Of a DNA stretch of 64,000 nt, positions 19,729 through 30,062 are shown in pieces (within the stretch, counting starts at the first letter, position 1; each line of letters starts with the position of its first letter). Position numbers and translations under genes: made by a program. The notes beneath the pieces are model-generated. The model was given only the letters and a program-made list of their open reading frames with translations. It had not been told where the DNA came from and searched no databases. This stretch comes from Adiantum capillus-veneris (Eukaryota > Streptophyta > Polypodiopsida > Polypodiales > Pteridaceae), in the NCBI GenBank assembly GCA_014529385.2, contig CM043959.1:3067358-3131357 (forward strand). Direction: 5' to 3'.

Positions 19729-20675
19729 TGGTAAGGCGGTTACGCCGCTAGCGGAAGCTAAATAGCGAGAACTCAACCAACAACAGAATTTGTCAGACGA
19801 GGACGAAGCTTGACCCGCAGGCGCATGGAAACAACTAGGTGGGTGTCAAATCACCTACTCGACCTTCTAATGACAATCACTACTAAGGAAATCAAATCTA
19901 AGTTCTAAAACACGCAAGTGACTGAAATCCGTACTACGAACGAATGCTATACGAAACAGGATCTAGAATCATCGAATCGATCTCAAACTCAAGGGGAAGT
20001 CTATACACTATGTAAGAACAACACCCTAAAGACTTGAACTGCAAAATCAACCTATAACCACTCCGTGCGGTAAACGCGTATGAAGACAGGCCGAAAAATA
20101 CAGGTGACCGAAACTTGACCCCGATGGTACGAATGTGTAGCTCTACTCGTTGTGGTTCTATAGATATGCTGCACACTCTATTCCGACACACGAGTTGAAA
20201 GAAAACTCACACCGAAGCTCGTAGGAACTTACCACACGTAGAAGCCGATAGCGCGCACTCTTGGTATCTGTGCGTAGCTCTCACCGTTGCTAACACAATG
20301 GTGGTGTCGCTTCTCCAATGGCGGCCCCGTAGCTCGCGTAGCAAGGAGATAAGACTCTCTCTCTCTCTCTCTCCCTCTCTCAGACACAGTCACGGCCCTC
20401 AAAAAACTCACCTTTTTTATTAATAATTGAATCTTTTTTATAGGTTACAAAACTTTGGCTTATATACCTCAGCCTTGGAGGTGAAAACATCTCTAATTAT
20501 TTACATCAGCAGGTGAAATTACGTCGGGATTACAAGCTGGAAACTCAATTGAGTCCCGTTACTTAATGAATGGCTCAAATCAAAATTAATGTCGGAAAGA
20601 CATTTATTACAATCAATGGTTACAAAATGATGGGTGTGAGCAAAAATGTGGGTGTGATCCTCTGTTGGCTCAACA
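19729..20675 (-). repeat. 5' LTR of young gypsy element (947 bp)
   Basis: Runs TGGTAAGGCGG to GGCTCAACA in window orientation, almost identical to 3606-4554. The differences seen are the third base, A/G in the AACANAATTT stretch, T/G in CGATNGTACG, T/C in CACANGAG, A/G before CCCTC, and one CT unit. Confidence 0.95.
20459..20467 (-). promoter_or_regulatory. Probable TATA box of the young 5' LTR
   Basis: The - strand reads GTATATAAG about 210 bp into the LTR, a credible core promoter for the genomic RNA. The same motif is in the 3' LTR at 4339-4347, and the older LTR has GTATATATAC at 21450-21459. Confidence 0.5.
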
Positions 20676-21196
20676 ATATCAGAGACAACCTCAGCTTCTG
20701 TCCTCTACCAAGAATTAGGATGTAGAAAGCACAAGAAATTCTGCAAAGAAGCCAACCCACATGGCTGAATTACCCAAAGCTGCCAGGCGTGAAGGCAGGT
20801 GAGAGAACAAGTGTCCAATACATGGTGAAAACCCTAACGGGCGCCATAAAGTTGTTCACCGGCTCACCTGACCTTACGTGCATTATGATGAGAAAAATCT
20901 GCAGAACAATCCTAGCAGTGTTCGAGACATTCAAGCCAGGACAAGTGACTGACAGCATATTCTTCTTCCAAGACACATACAAATGTGCTTATGATCTGTC
21001 AGGTCAGCCTTCAAAGGAGGTGATACATGCACTGTAACAACGAATCATGTTTCTACCATCTTATCACCTCCAGGCTTTTGAAGAAGCATTTTATACAGGA
21101 TTCTTCACCATGAACACAGAAATCTTTGGCCCAACAATGCTTAATCTACATGCCAGGTACAAATCGCTACTAAAGATGCGGGAAACGATAAGATGA
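20676..21196 (+). pseudogene. Extra ORF of older element, C-terminal part
   Basis: This continues the frame broken at 3605. The reading goes from EAPKHI into RDNLSFCPLPR, parallel to EAPKEI and the following FCPVPR in the younger element. An in-frame TAG then sits where the younger copy has Trp, and a TAA follows near 21037. The best-conserved part is MVKTLTGAIKLFTGSPDL followed by a helix-rich stretch, then RIMFLPSYHLQAFEEAFYTG, ending near 21196. The C-terminal domain is therefore shared by two independent copies, suggesting it was functionally constrained. Its role is unknown. Confidence 0.8.
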
Positions 21197-21233
21197 AGCA
21201 GATGATCAAGGCCATGTCGGGGACGACATGAAC

Positions 21234-21249
21234 GAGGAGGGGGGGGGGG
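21234..21249 (+). other. Polypurine tract of older element
   Basis: A run of purines (GAGGA then G's) lies immediately before the TG of the 3' LTR, as expected for the plus-strand primer. Confidence 0.8.
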
Positions 21250-22184
21250 TGTTAGAAGCTGGACACACCCCACGGTATCTAACTACTTGGAACTATTATT
21301 TTTTGTAATTATTCATTCATTGAGGAAAACCCGATTTTTCACCTTGTAAATATTGGGACTTACAGAAGTTTCCAGATTGTATCTCAGTTTTGATAGTTAG
21401 ATTGAGTAGATGGTTGATTTTGGAACTTTAGGGTTTGAGAAGTTGTAAGGTATATATACCACTTTTTGACCTTAATGAAAAAACCTTTTGTCATTTCAAA
21501 ACAAGTTTGAAGTCTGTGAGTGAGCGTACTGTGTACAAGAGAGAGAGAGTGAGAGCTTCATCTTGACGCTACGTGTGCTTCGGTGGTTGGAATCGAGTGC
21601 GGTGAAGTGCAGCTTGTTGCCCCCGACGAGAGCTACGCGCCGATACCTACATTGCGCGCGTACGGTGCGGTCTTGCGAGCTCCTTCTACGAGCTTCATCG
21701 GTTGTTTGGGTGAGCATACGTTGTACGATTTTGCATTACAACATATCCACGCGTTCACAACGGGTAGAACTATACATTAGGCACTTTAGATTTCAAAAAC
21801 AGAGACCTGTAGATTTTCGCCAGACATCCTACGCGTTTCTGCACCGGGTGTTTTGGGTCGGGATTTTGGTTCATAGACTTGAGGGAGAGTGACCTATTGG
21901 TATTAGTAGGGTCTCCTTCAAGTTCTATGGTGTTTCGAGATCGTTTGATGGGTGTTCGGCTCCAAAAAGCGTTGAAGAAAGTTTCCTCTTATGCACTCTT
22001 GAAGGCTGCGACTTAGACAATTGGTAGAGACCTCTGTAGGAATTAGTTAGGAGTCGGTCGAGCGTAAGTTGACACCTTATGCTTGCTTCCACGCGCCTGC
22101 GGGTCGAGCTTCGTCCTTAGCTGACATTATATGTTAGGTGAGTTCTCGCTGTGCTGACGTCCATCGCGGCGTATCCGTCCAACA
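21250..22184 (+). repeat. 3' LTR of older gypsy element (935 bp)
   Basis: It starts TGTTAGAAGC and ends CCGTCCAACA. The organisation parallels the young LTR (3606-4554): a TATA-like GTATATATAC at 21450-21459, a shared late segment with the CGCGCCTGCGGGTCGAGCTTCG type of sequence, GAGTTCTCGCT, and a TG...CA end. It is clearly diverged from the young LTR. Confidence 0.85.
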
Positions 22185-22499
22185 TTGACATAGGTGTGTT
22201 AATTGACCTTACCGAACCACCAAGCATCCCTCATGAGCTCCAAAAGATTTTGGATTCTCATGAGCTTTGCACCAGACATCATGTCAGACGACATGTGTTG
22301 GTAAAATGGCTAGATAGACATGAAGAAGGTTCTACATGGGAGAATTTCTCAGCACTTAAGAAATGTTTTCCTACGTTCATTTTCGAGGACAAAAACGATT
22401 CTCCAAGGGGGGGGGGGGGGGGGTAATGTAAGGACATGGGTCCTACAGGCAAGGCCACCGACACAATCAGATAGTGTGTACGCTAGGGGGAGGCTATAA
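22185..22499 (+). pseudogene. Chromovirus pol C-terminus (chromodomain) fragment
   Basis: The stretch encodes a chromodomain-like end of a Ty3/gypsy polyprotein: EPPSIPHELQKILDSHE, then VLVKWLDRHEEGSTWE and a CFPTFIFEDK motif. A run of 18-19 G's at about 22408 shifts the frame; the next frame continues GNVRTWVLQARPP before stopping near 22499. The upstream pol was separated by insertion of the older gypsy element, whose 3' LTR ends at 22184. No LTR following this fragment could be delimited. It is unrelated to the chromovirus at 60011-63893 except in family. Confidence 0.75.
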
Positions 22500-22569
22500 G
22501 ATAGCATGGTTGGGTGGAGACTAGCACACACATTACCACCGCCCTTTCACAGGCCTTTGACGATTACAC

Positions 22570-23084
22570 ACAAAGTAAAGGTTTTTCCTGTATCGACACG
22601 ACCTATCAAGAAAAGGTGGATTGCGTAATTAGGACATAGTCTCTTTCCTGTCATGATATCATCATAAAGATGTCGTTGCTCTATATTCACACTCATGATA
22701 ATTGAGTGATATTCTTCATTTGGCATGCCAAGAAGTCTAGATGATGTTGCTAGTTGAGTGGTATGATGTCTTGCACTTGGTAGTCGAGATCAAGCTCATG
22801 AGTGAATTACTCTTGTTGTGTTTCTTGTCATGAGGTAGAGGACGATGTTGATGATTATTGATTGTTGACTTCTAGCTTTGTGAAAGGTTTCATGTTTTGT
22901 GCAATTGTGGCAATTTTAGACTCATACTTTTCTCTCCAAGTTGTTGTGGAAACATTGAATGCATTTTCATTAGTTGTGAATGGTAGAAACAACAAGCATA
23001 ATTGATGATAACGCCTCTCACTGTTGATCTCTTTATTGAAGTTTGTGTATCTGATGATGTAGGGATTCTTGCACTTGTGGTGGG
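22570..23084 (-). pseudogene. Helitron-like helicase, downstream half
   Basis: Reading leftward from 23084, the frame is KNPYIIRYTNFNKEINSERR, then a YHQLCLLFLPF motif and TWREKYESKIATIAQN. These resemble the Helitron/Helentron region between Rep and helicase (R-F-x-N-F ... Y-Y-x-x-x-L-x-L-F-x-P-x). Further on, 22606-22579 encode GRVDTGKTF, a P-loop like that of PIF1-family helicases. Stops interrupt it. It joins in frame to 33170-33451 when the 23085-33169 block and one GTGGG are removed. The remainder of the helicase is missing, cut off by the chromovirus fragment. Confidence 0.72.
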
Positions 23085-23578
23085 TGTTATAGAATTGACA
23101 TTTTATTTATTGCAGCTGACAAGTGGAAAAGACTAGACCCATCTTGGCCTATGCGAATGGATTTGTATATCATGTACATTTTGTTATTCAAGTGCTCTTT
23201 TATGAGCTTTGGCCATTTATGACTGGCCGGCCAGTTTGTAATCAATTTGACCATTCAAGAAATCTATAAATGAAATAAGTGCAAGAGGGAAATGGTCACT
23301 CTTGCACGGGGGGAGATTGCACCCAGTGTCTGTGTTATTTTCCTCTCCTCTCCTCTCTTCTCTCTCTCTCGTCGTGCCGGCGTAGCACTCCGCTCTAGGA
23401 GGTGCGTCTGCACGTACACTGCTACGCTGTCTTGCTCTTGCTCTCTCTTTGTTCGCTTACGGCTTTGATTCTGTGCTACGAGATCTGCCAGGTATGTCAA
23501 TTAGTTTGTTTTATGGTTTGCAGTGTGCTATTTTCGGGTATTATGCAGGGCAGCCACCACAGGATTCCGACTGTAGCA
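23085..23578 (+). repeat. LTR A (5' LTR of + element, 494 bp)
   Basis: Starts TGTTATAGAATTG and ends CTGTAGCA. A TATA-like CTATAAATG is at about 23263-23271. Five bases before it (GTGGG) match those after LTR E. Confidence 0.88.
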
Positions 23579-23579
23579 G

Positions 23580-23591
23580 TGGTATCAGAGC
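23580..23591 (+). other. Primer-binding site, initiator-Met type
   Basis: TGGTATCAGAGC one base after LTR A is the standard plant tRNA-iMet PBS. Confidence 0.9.
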
Positions 23592-24839
23592 TTGGATCCT
23601 GGAATTGCAACTAAGACTAAGGAAGCATGGATACCGAGAGAACAAGAACTATGATGAATACAACTAAGTTATTTGAACTCTTTCTTTCAATATATACGGA
23701 TGCATGTATATATTTTGTTCGAAAAGATGCTTGGAATGCGAATCTATCAAATTACAATTCAAATGAATCCATCCAAGCTCTATATTATTATTGTTTTTAT
23801 TATTATTAGCAAGCTTTGTAAGATGATTCTTTACAATAATTGTTAATCATGTATAATACGCTTGCTTATAGAGTACAGAGCATGGGTGGTAATAGAAGGA
23901 TGAAATGAGGTTCAATTTTTTTAAAATTTTTTTTTCTAATAAACCTCGATGATCTCTATTGCCGGTAGGAAGGGGAAGAAGACATCAAGAAGTGGCAGAT
24001 GAATGTGAACTTCTTAGAGAGACCATACTTGCCTAATGTAGTAGAGGAGTTGTAAATATTATATATATATATATATATATATAAACGAGGAAAAAGCAAC
24101 TCCCGCAATTACCATAATGAGGATCGATTGATCCTTAAGCCTTGAAGATAGATGACCCACGAAGGCTACGCAAAGATATTTGTGTTCAATGCACTCATGC
24201 TCTCTTCCTAATGAAGCTGCCAACATCGGTTGTCGGTTGTGGTGAGAACCAACACCAACACAAGAGACTATTAAAACAAACTAATTCTACATTATTATTC
24301 ATTGCGACCAGCACGCGAGCAGGAAGCAGCACACCTATGGCAGCCATGGTGACCCTGCCCTTCCTAGAGTGCATAATCCCTCCTTGGTTGGACTCCTTCC
24401 CTAGATTGCCAACCTTGACTCCACACGTGACAGACAGACCTCACCTCGGCCCATGCGGCACCCACTAGCAGGCACAGGCCAAAGCGACAGCAACTATCGT
24501 CCAATGCCGACACAATCTATGTCGTGGGCGCTAATTGGACAGACCGCCGCCCATAACTCTCTCCTTCCCGCACATGCAGCCGACATGTTGCTGCACTCTA
24601 GTTTTGCTCCCTTTCTTTTGCGGTATGCATGACCCCGTTAATTGGTCGACTGACCGCTGTGTGTAGAGAGAGATTGTGAGGAATCACTCCTTGACTAGTA
24701 AACACTCATCCCCTCCCACTTGAGAACTATGCAAATCCTCTCTCTCTTCTCATGTAAATCTCACCACCCACCAACCCCCTCGTCCATGTAGAGTGGACGA
24801 AGCCCCTTCTTTTGGACATTACTTGTAACCACACAAACA

Positions 24840-25560
24840 CACCTATTGTATGAGTGTTATGTTAATGCGCAAACTGGCATCCCTACTTGTGCGATCCTTA
24901 TTCTTCTATTCCAACTAATTACACATTTACTTTCCTTGATTTTGACTAACAAGGCTCTACCTCGTGTGGTTTGCATTATCTGACTTTCAAGGCATTATTT
25001 AGCCTAGTTTACGTAGTTTGTACACGCTGCAGACTCTCATACTACGTACTTAGTACACGCTTAAAAGAGAAGCTTAAGTTTTTGGTCTTGCCAGACATTT
25101 TCTTGATGCATATTCTTTTACATACTTTGACGTCTAACTGGAAATGTCTGATAGAGCAGCTAAGGTCAAATTAATTTCGCGTTGTTTTCTTTATTTGTTG
25201 GACCAATCTACTGTTTATAGTATGGCCTTTACATGATGTATGCTCGTGCTATCATGACTAAACACTAGTCAATTCCCTTTAAACAATTATAAATAATATT
25301 TTTTAATAATATTAAGCACTTTAGAGACAACAGTTTGCGATATCAAGGGGACTACTCCATTTATTCAAACAAAAACAATCGACAATATATTCATCTAAGG
25401 CTCATCATTGTAAATGACTTTTGCTAATTACAGTTATCTCCTACTTGTATCTCTCTCCCCACGCACCAACTGGTATATATTTCAGATGCAGTACATCATC
25501 CATAGTCTAATGATTTACAGAGAGCAAACAAGTAAGTTCTCTTCACTTTTTTTTTTCATT
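24840..25560 (+). repeat. Copy 1 of a diverged direct repeat (partner 31360-32280)
   Basis: Collinear similarity to 31360-32280 in the same orientation starts at CAAACTGGCATC and ends at GTAAGTTCTCT / GTGAGTTCTCT. Both copies contain an exon-like stretch between an AG and a GTAAGT/GTGAGT. In the partner this stretch encodes an uninterrupted YFQMQYIIQSLMVYRKHT; here it has a one-base loss. The source gene is not recognised. Confidence 0.7.
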
Positions 25561-25989
25561 CTTGATTTTGGAAAAAAAATATTCTCGAAAACACAAGTAA
25601 TTATACACTGATAGCACTCTCTTGAATTCTATGATACCCATAGTCCTACACATATCTACTAATACCATTCCACAGAGAACAACAACGTCACCTAAATTCA
25701 ACACATCTGGCTTACTTATCAGCTTGATTACCATTTATTTTTTTGAAAGAAGGCATGGCTCTTTTAATTACCTGCATTCTCTAACATTGTGCCAATACTT
25801 GTATTAAATGAAATAGCTATTGCAATCATTTCACATCGAGATATATAACAACTCACATGAGCTGAGGTGCTTTTCGTTAAATACCAATTTGTCAGTACTT
25901 TGTTACTCAACCTTACTCTAGTGTGGTGTGAAACGGGTAGTACATTTTTTATGTTTTATGCCCTGTCTAGTCCATTGGTCACATGCACA

Positions 25990-26215
25990 CAGATCCGTCG
26001 ATTTAGGCAGTGTGGAAATGCTCATCTTGGTGTAGATTCGCCAATTTAGGCAACACCAATTATCTGTGCAGATCCGCCGATTTAGGCAGCATACTGACAA
26101 ATTGCAGATCTATTCACAATGATAAATGCAAATCCGCCGATATAGACAGCATTAGTGCAGATTCGCCGATCTAGGTAGCACGTCTTATTGGTGTAGATTC
26201 GCCGGTTGAGGCAAC
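25990..26215 (+). repeat. Array of six short repeats (GATTCGCCGATTTAGGCA type)
   Basis: Variants of AGATYCGCCGATTTAGGCAGC occur at about 25993, 26033, 26071, 26128, 26158 and 26197, separated by unequal unrelated sequence. The inverted counterpart at 29023-29190 has four copies. Confidence 0.75.
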
Positions 26216-26224
26216 ACCAATCAC

Positions 26225-26271
26225 AAAATCATACTGCAGTGGTTGGCCACCACTGTAAGTGGTATGATTTT
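26225..26271. repeat. Imperfect hairpin
   Basis: CAAAATCATACTGCAGTGG pairs imperfectly with CCACTGTAAGTGGTATGATTTTG around a short loop containing GGCC. A related form lies at about 28965-29012. Confidence 0.65.
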
Positions 26272-26462
26272 GTTACCCGAGTACATAATGAAAGTGATTT
26301 GGATTTGGACCTATCTTGTGTAATTGGAATTGGATTGGGATTTGGTATCAGATGATTTTTTTTGTCACGACAATATTTTTGGAATGGACATTGAGATTGA
26401 TGAGAATTGATTATTGATGACGAGTGTGACCAATGATATCCTGATTCATCAGGGTATGACAT

Positions 26463-26505
26463 ATACTGCCTATTCTAGTGGTATGGGAGACTAGAATAGG
26501 TAGTA
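26463..26505. repeat. Imperfect hairpin (CTATTCTAGT stem)
   Basis: TACTGCCTATTCTAGT pairs with ACTAGAATAGGTAGTA around GGTATGGGAG. Homologous hairpins are duplicated at 28634-28803. Confidence 0.75.
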
Positions 26506-26652
26506 TGTGGATGACGGCATGCATAAGTAATGTTGTCTAATTTTATAAATTTTTCTTTTACTATGTGATGGTTTCGATATAGATTTCTAATCATTGTTTT
26601 GACAAGTACTGTTTGCAGATTTTTATCTTCGCAACTGAGGACAATTGCCTTC

Positions 26653-26665
26653 CAATGGAGAGGTA
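26653..26665 (+). other. Polypurine tract before LTR B
   Basis: CAATGGAGAGGTA precedes TGTTATAG. The matching sequence, on the opposite strand, lies beside LTRs C (27647-27660) and D (32775-32788). Confidence 0.7.
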
Positions 26666-27159
26666 TGTTATAGAATTGACATTTTATTATTTATTGCAGC
26701 TGACAGGTGGAAAAGACTAGACCCAGCTTGGCCTATGTGAATGGATTTGTATATCATGTACATTTTATTATTCAAGTGCTCTTTTATGAGCTTTGGCCAT
26801 TTATGACGGACCGGCCAGTTTGTAATCAATTTGACCATTCAAGAAATCTATAAATGAAATACGTGCAAGAGGGAAATGGCCACTTTTGCACGGGGAGAGA
26901 TTGCACCCAGTGTCTGTGTTATTTTCCTCTCCTCTCATTCCTTCTCTCTCTCTCTCGCCGTGTCGACATAGCACTCCGCTCTAGGAGGTGCATCTGCATG
27001 TACGTTGTTGCTCTGTCTCGCTCTTGCTCTCTCTTTGTTCGCTTACGACTTCGATTCTGTGCTACGAGATCTGCCAGGTATGTTGAATAGTCTGTTTTAT
27101 GGTTTGCAGTGTGCTATTTTTGGGTATTATGCAGGGCAACTAGGCTTTCGGCTGTAGCA
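26666..27159 (+). repeat. LTR B (3' LTR of + element, 494 bp)
   Basis: Same length as LTR A and similar throughout, with scattered differences, which implies an older insertion than the gypsy element at 3606. It ends GGCTGTAGCA. Confidence 0.88.
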
Positions 27160-27160
27160 G

Positions 27161-27646
27161 TGCTACAAACGGAAGTCGTGGCTCCTTGCAAAATACATAG
27201 AATAACATGCTATAGACCATAAATCAATAGATCTTCATACCTGTGCAATCGTGTATACGTAAACACCATAGAAAATCTGACATGAGAGAGGTAGAGAACG
27301 AGACAAAGTAAGCGAGCACGTGCAGGCGCACCTCCTAGAGTAGAGTGCTATGCCGACACGATGAGAGAGAAGAGAAGAGAGGAGAGAAGAATACACAGAC
27401 ACTGGGTGCAATCTCCCCCCGTGCAAGAGTGACCATTTCCCTCTTGCACGTATTTGATTTATAGATTTTTCGAATGGTCAAATTGAGTACAAATTGGCCA
27501 CCCAGTCATAAATGGCCAATAGCTCATAAAAGAGCACTTGAATAATAAAATGTACAATATATATATTTCCATTGGCATAGGCCTATCTCGGTCTAGCCTT
27601 TTCCACCTGTCACCTGCAAAATTAGTAAAATATCAATTCCATAACA
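27161..27646 (-). repeat. LTR C (inverted, 486 bp)
   Basis: Window orientation starts TGCTACAAACGG and ends TCCATAACA, the reverse complement of the LTR A/B type. Its U5 end abuts the U5 end of LTR B with one base between. Confidence 0.85.
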
Positions 27647-27665
27647 TACCTCTCCGTTAGAAAGC

Positions 27666-28488
27666 TGTTAAGTATGGAGCCTGATTTACCCTTGTAATTT
27701 TCTGTGGTAAAAGCGCAGATTTGTAAGGCCCCCATTATGAGGAGAAGCCATCGTGCGTGAAGGAAAATCACTCACCGGAAACCAAAATTTTCACGGACAA
27801 GAATCAGGGGCAACTTTAAAGGCCTCGGGGGCGGAGGCCCCCGAGAGTTTTTTTTTTCGCCGGAATATTCTTTTTCGCCGGAATATTATGGCCGGCCAGC
27901 GGCCGGAAAGTGGTCAAAAAACAACCGGTCGGTTGGCCGGTGGCCGGTAGTCAATGGCCGATGGCCGGTGGTCGGAAGTCAATGGCCGGTGGCCGGTGGT
28001 CGGAAGTCAATGGCCGGTGGTCGGAAGTCAATGGCCGGTGGCCGAATTCAAAAGCAGACTTGTCTTCTCAAGGGCGGCCACACATGGGCGGATTGGAGGG
28101 TCCGATTTGGACTTATTCGCACAAGGGCGGCTACACATGGCTGTCTCTCATAAGAGAGGGCAGCCCTTTTGGCCTATAAAAGGAGGCCATTTCTACACAC
28201 ATTTCATAGTGTGAAGTGGATGCAACAAGGTGAGTGTGAGGTGGTGAGAGTGAAGCAAGGCGGGAGCTCCATTAAGGGTATAATCCCTTTGTAAACTACT
28301 TCTTGTTTTGAAGTACTAAAGCCATTGAGTGGCTGCTTTCCCGTGGACGTAGCCCACATTGGGTGAACCACGTATATCGTGTGTACTCTCTCTCTCTCTC
28401 TACTCTATAATCTCGTGTATATAAATCTGTCTCTCTCCATTAAGTAATCTACTCAATTATCTATTTAGCTAGGTCTTATTTCCTAACA
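27666..28488 (+). repeat. Solo LTR with AAAGC target duplication (823 bp)
   Basis: TGTTAAGTATGG to TTATTTCCTAACA is flanked by AAAGC at 27661-27665 and 28489-28493, and splits the internal region next to LTR C. It has a TATA box (CTATAAAAGG at about 28170) and no internal coding sequence, as expected after LTR-LTR recombination. This LTR family is different from all others here. Confidence 0.9.
27935..28050 (+). repeat. Short tandem repeats (GGTCGGAAGTCAATGGCC) in the solo LTR
   Basis: The unit GGTCGGAAGTCAATGGCC and its variants (GGCCGGTAGTCAATGGCC) recur about five times with GGCCGGT insertions, just upstream of the TATA box. Confidence 0.75.
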
Positions 28489-28633
28489 AAAGCAACCGTC
28501 CTCAGTTGCAAAGATAAGAATCTGCAAACAATACGTGTAAAAAAATAGTGATTAGTATTCTGTGTTAGGAATAGCATGTTGTAAAATGAAAAAATTATGA
28601 AACAAAATAAAATTGCTTATGCCTGTCGACATC

Positions 28634-28803
28634 CACATACTACCTATTCTAGTGTCCCATACCACTAGAATAAGCAGTATATGTCATACCCTGATGAATC
28701 AGGATATCATTGGTCACACACATACTACCTATTCTAGTGTCCCATACCACTAGAATAAGCAGTATATGTCATACCCTGATGAATCAGGATATCATTGGTC
28801 ACA
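28634..28803. repeat. Tandem duplication (two ~86-bp units)
   Basis: Two nearly identical units run from ACATACTACCTATTCTAGTG to GATATCATTGGTCACA. Each contains the CTATTCTAGT hairpin also seen at 26463-26505. Confidence 0.85.
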
Positions 28804-29022
28804 CTCATCATTCAATAATCACTTCTCATCAATCTCAAGTACAACACTATCATGATTGAAAATAATCATATATCCATTCCGAATCCAAATCCAAACATCT
28901 GCCAACATGTACCCATTTCGAATCCAAATCCAAATATCCTTCATTTTGTATACCCGGGTAACAAAATCATACCAGTTACAGTGGTGGCCAATCACTGCAG
29001 CATGATTTTGTGATTGGTGTTG

Positions 29023-29190
29023 CCTAAATTGGCGAATCTACACCCGACGTGCTGCCTAAATCAGCGAATCTTCATTTGATATAAGTTCAAAAAGCGTGAA
29101 TATGTAGTTTGTTGTTGTATTGCCTAAATCGGTGAATCTGCACTAGATGAGCATTGACACACTGCCTAAATCGGCGAATCTGTGTGCATG
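29023..29190 (-). repeat. Inverted counterpart of the short repeat array (four copies)
   Basis: TGCCTAAATCGGCGAATCT variants recur at about 29023, 29054, 29121 and 29162, the reverse complement of the motif at 25990-26215. Confidence 0.75.
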
Positions 29191-29963
29191 TGACCAATGG
29201 ACTAGACACGTTATAAAACGTGAAAAATAAATGACCTGTCTGATATGAAATTGGAATAGACTAGAATGTGGAAATATATATACCAAATGTTAGCAATCAT
29301 CACACACTAACTGAGCTCATGTAAGTAGTGGTATGACAAGTCATCTCAGGAGAGTCCAATCAAAGAAAGTAGAACCCATGACATTAGAAACAATGGATTT
29401 TGCAACATAATGTAAACAAGTAAGGAAGTTATCTCTTTTTAAAAGCATCTGAAAAAATTCTTGTCTGTTGCAAAGGAGCTTGGGTATTTATAGCGCTGTG
29501 AAAATATCTGCAAGAAGACTCACTTAAAAGAGATCAAATATAATAAACATTAATTTATCAAACCACTATTAAACTAGAGGATTCGTGCATAAGGAGATGA
29601 ACTGAAGGGTGGGGGAATTTGGAGGGGTCAAGTTAAGAGAAGAGATGGGATAGGTACTTGTGGTGAATTAGATAATGTTACTTTGAGGTCTAAATATACA
29701 TAGAGAGATCTTACTTATAAAGAATAATTGAAATGATGTTTCAAGAGGGGATTATCAGAATGCATTAAGAATTGACATACCTGGAGCTTGATATGAGAAC
29801 ATTGTATTTATATTCTATGTGCAAAACTTGTCTAAGAAAACAAAGCACTAAAAACGACTTTGTGTTAAATTTCACAACCAACAGACTATTACCTACCACC
29901 TCATGCCGCAACAACACTGAGTGTCTCTCTCTTCGCCCCCCCTCTAGTATAGCATACTGACAC

Positions 29964-29965
<2 letters not shown>

Positions 29966-30060
<95 letters not shown>
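29966..30060. repeat. (CT)n microsatellite, 95 bp
   Basis: Uninterrupted CT dinucleotides. It abuts the exon-like segment at 30061-30262. Confidence 0.95.

Positions 30061-30062
<2 letters not shown>

Larger units (their letters stand above)
3601..20680 (-). mobile_element. Young full-length Ty3/gypsy element with extra ORF, including TSDs
   Basis: The LTRs at 3606-4554 and 19729-20675 are flanked by ATATC on both sides (3601-3605 and 20676-20680). By eye the LTRs differ by about five substitutions plus one CT unit, so insertion is recent. Order on the - strand: 5' LTR, tRNA-Asp-type PBS, ~1.4-kb leader, gag, CCHC/protease, RT-RNase H-integrase, integrase tail with second protease-like domain, spacer, coiled-coil extra ORF, polypurine tract, 3' LTR. 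The order RT-RNase H-integrase places it in Ty3/gypsy (Metaviridae). The PBS and the absence of a chromodomain fit the Athila/Tat (OTA) side rather than chromoviruses; the exact lineage is not assigned. It sits antisense inside the extra ORF of an older relative. Confidence 0.93.
1..22184 (+). mobile_element. Older Ty3/gypsy element, 3' part, split by a younger relative
   Basis: This is the 3' portion of an LTR retrotransposon on the + strand: pol-aORF spacer (1-683), extra ORF (684-3605 and 20676-21196), polypurine tract (21234-21249) and 3' LTR (21250-22184). Its gag and pol lie before the window. It belongs to the same broad family as the element inserted into it: the extra ORFs align along their length, the LTRs end alike (both finish in AACA after a GCGGCGTA-type stretch), and the sequence before the polypurine tract is shared (GACGACATGAACG). 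The bases after its 3' LTR are TTGAC, the expected target duplication, but the partner is outside the window. The copy is old: it carries several stops and frameshifts. Confidence 0.85.
23592..26652 (+). other. Non-coding internal region of the A-B element
   Basis: About 3.1 kb without gag or pol similarity. It contains an (AT)n run at about 24059-24082, a segment (24840-25560) duplicated at 31360-32280, a six-copy short repeat array (25990-26215) and two hairpins (26225-26271, 26463-26505). Short frames such as 24142-24468 have no supporting features. Movement would need proteins supplied by another element. Confidence 0.65.

Noticed and set aside
22410-22531. 3' LTR of the first chromovirus starting TGTAAGGACATG
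   Set aside because: The sequence after the G run still reads as the polyprotein end (GNVRTWV), and no second LTR or end could be found.
24142-24468. 108-residue frame as a host gene
   Set aside because: No recognisable domain, no matching frame in related segments, and it lies in the non-coding LTR element interior.
25990-26215. CRISPR-like array of short repeats with spacers
   Set aside because: The repeats are degenerate, spacing is irregular, the region is inside a plant LTR element, and there are no cas genes.
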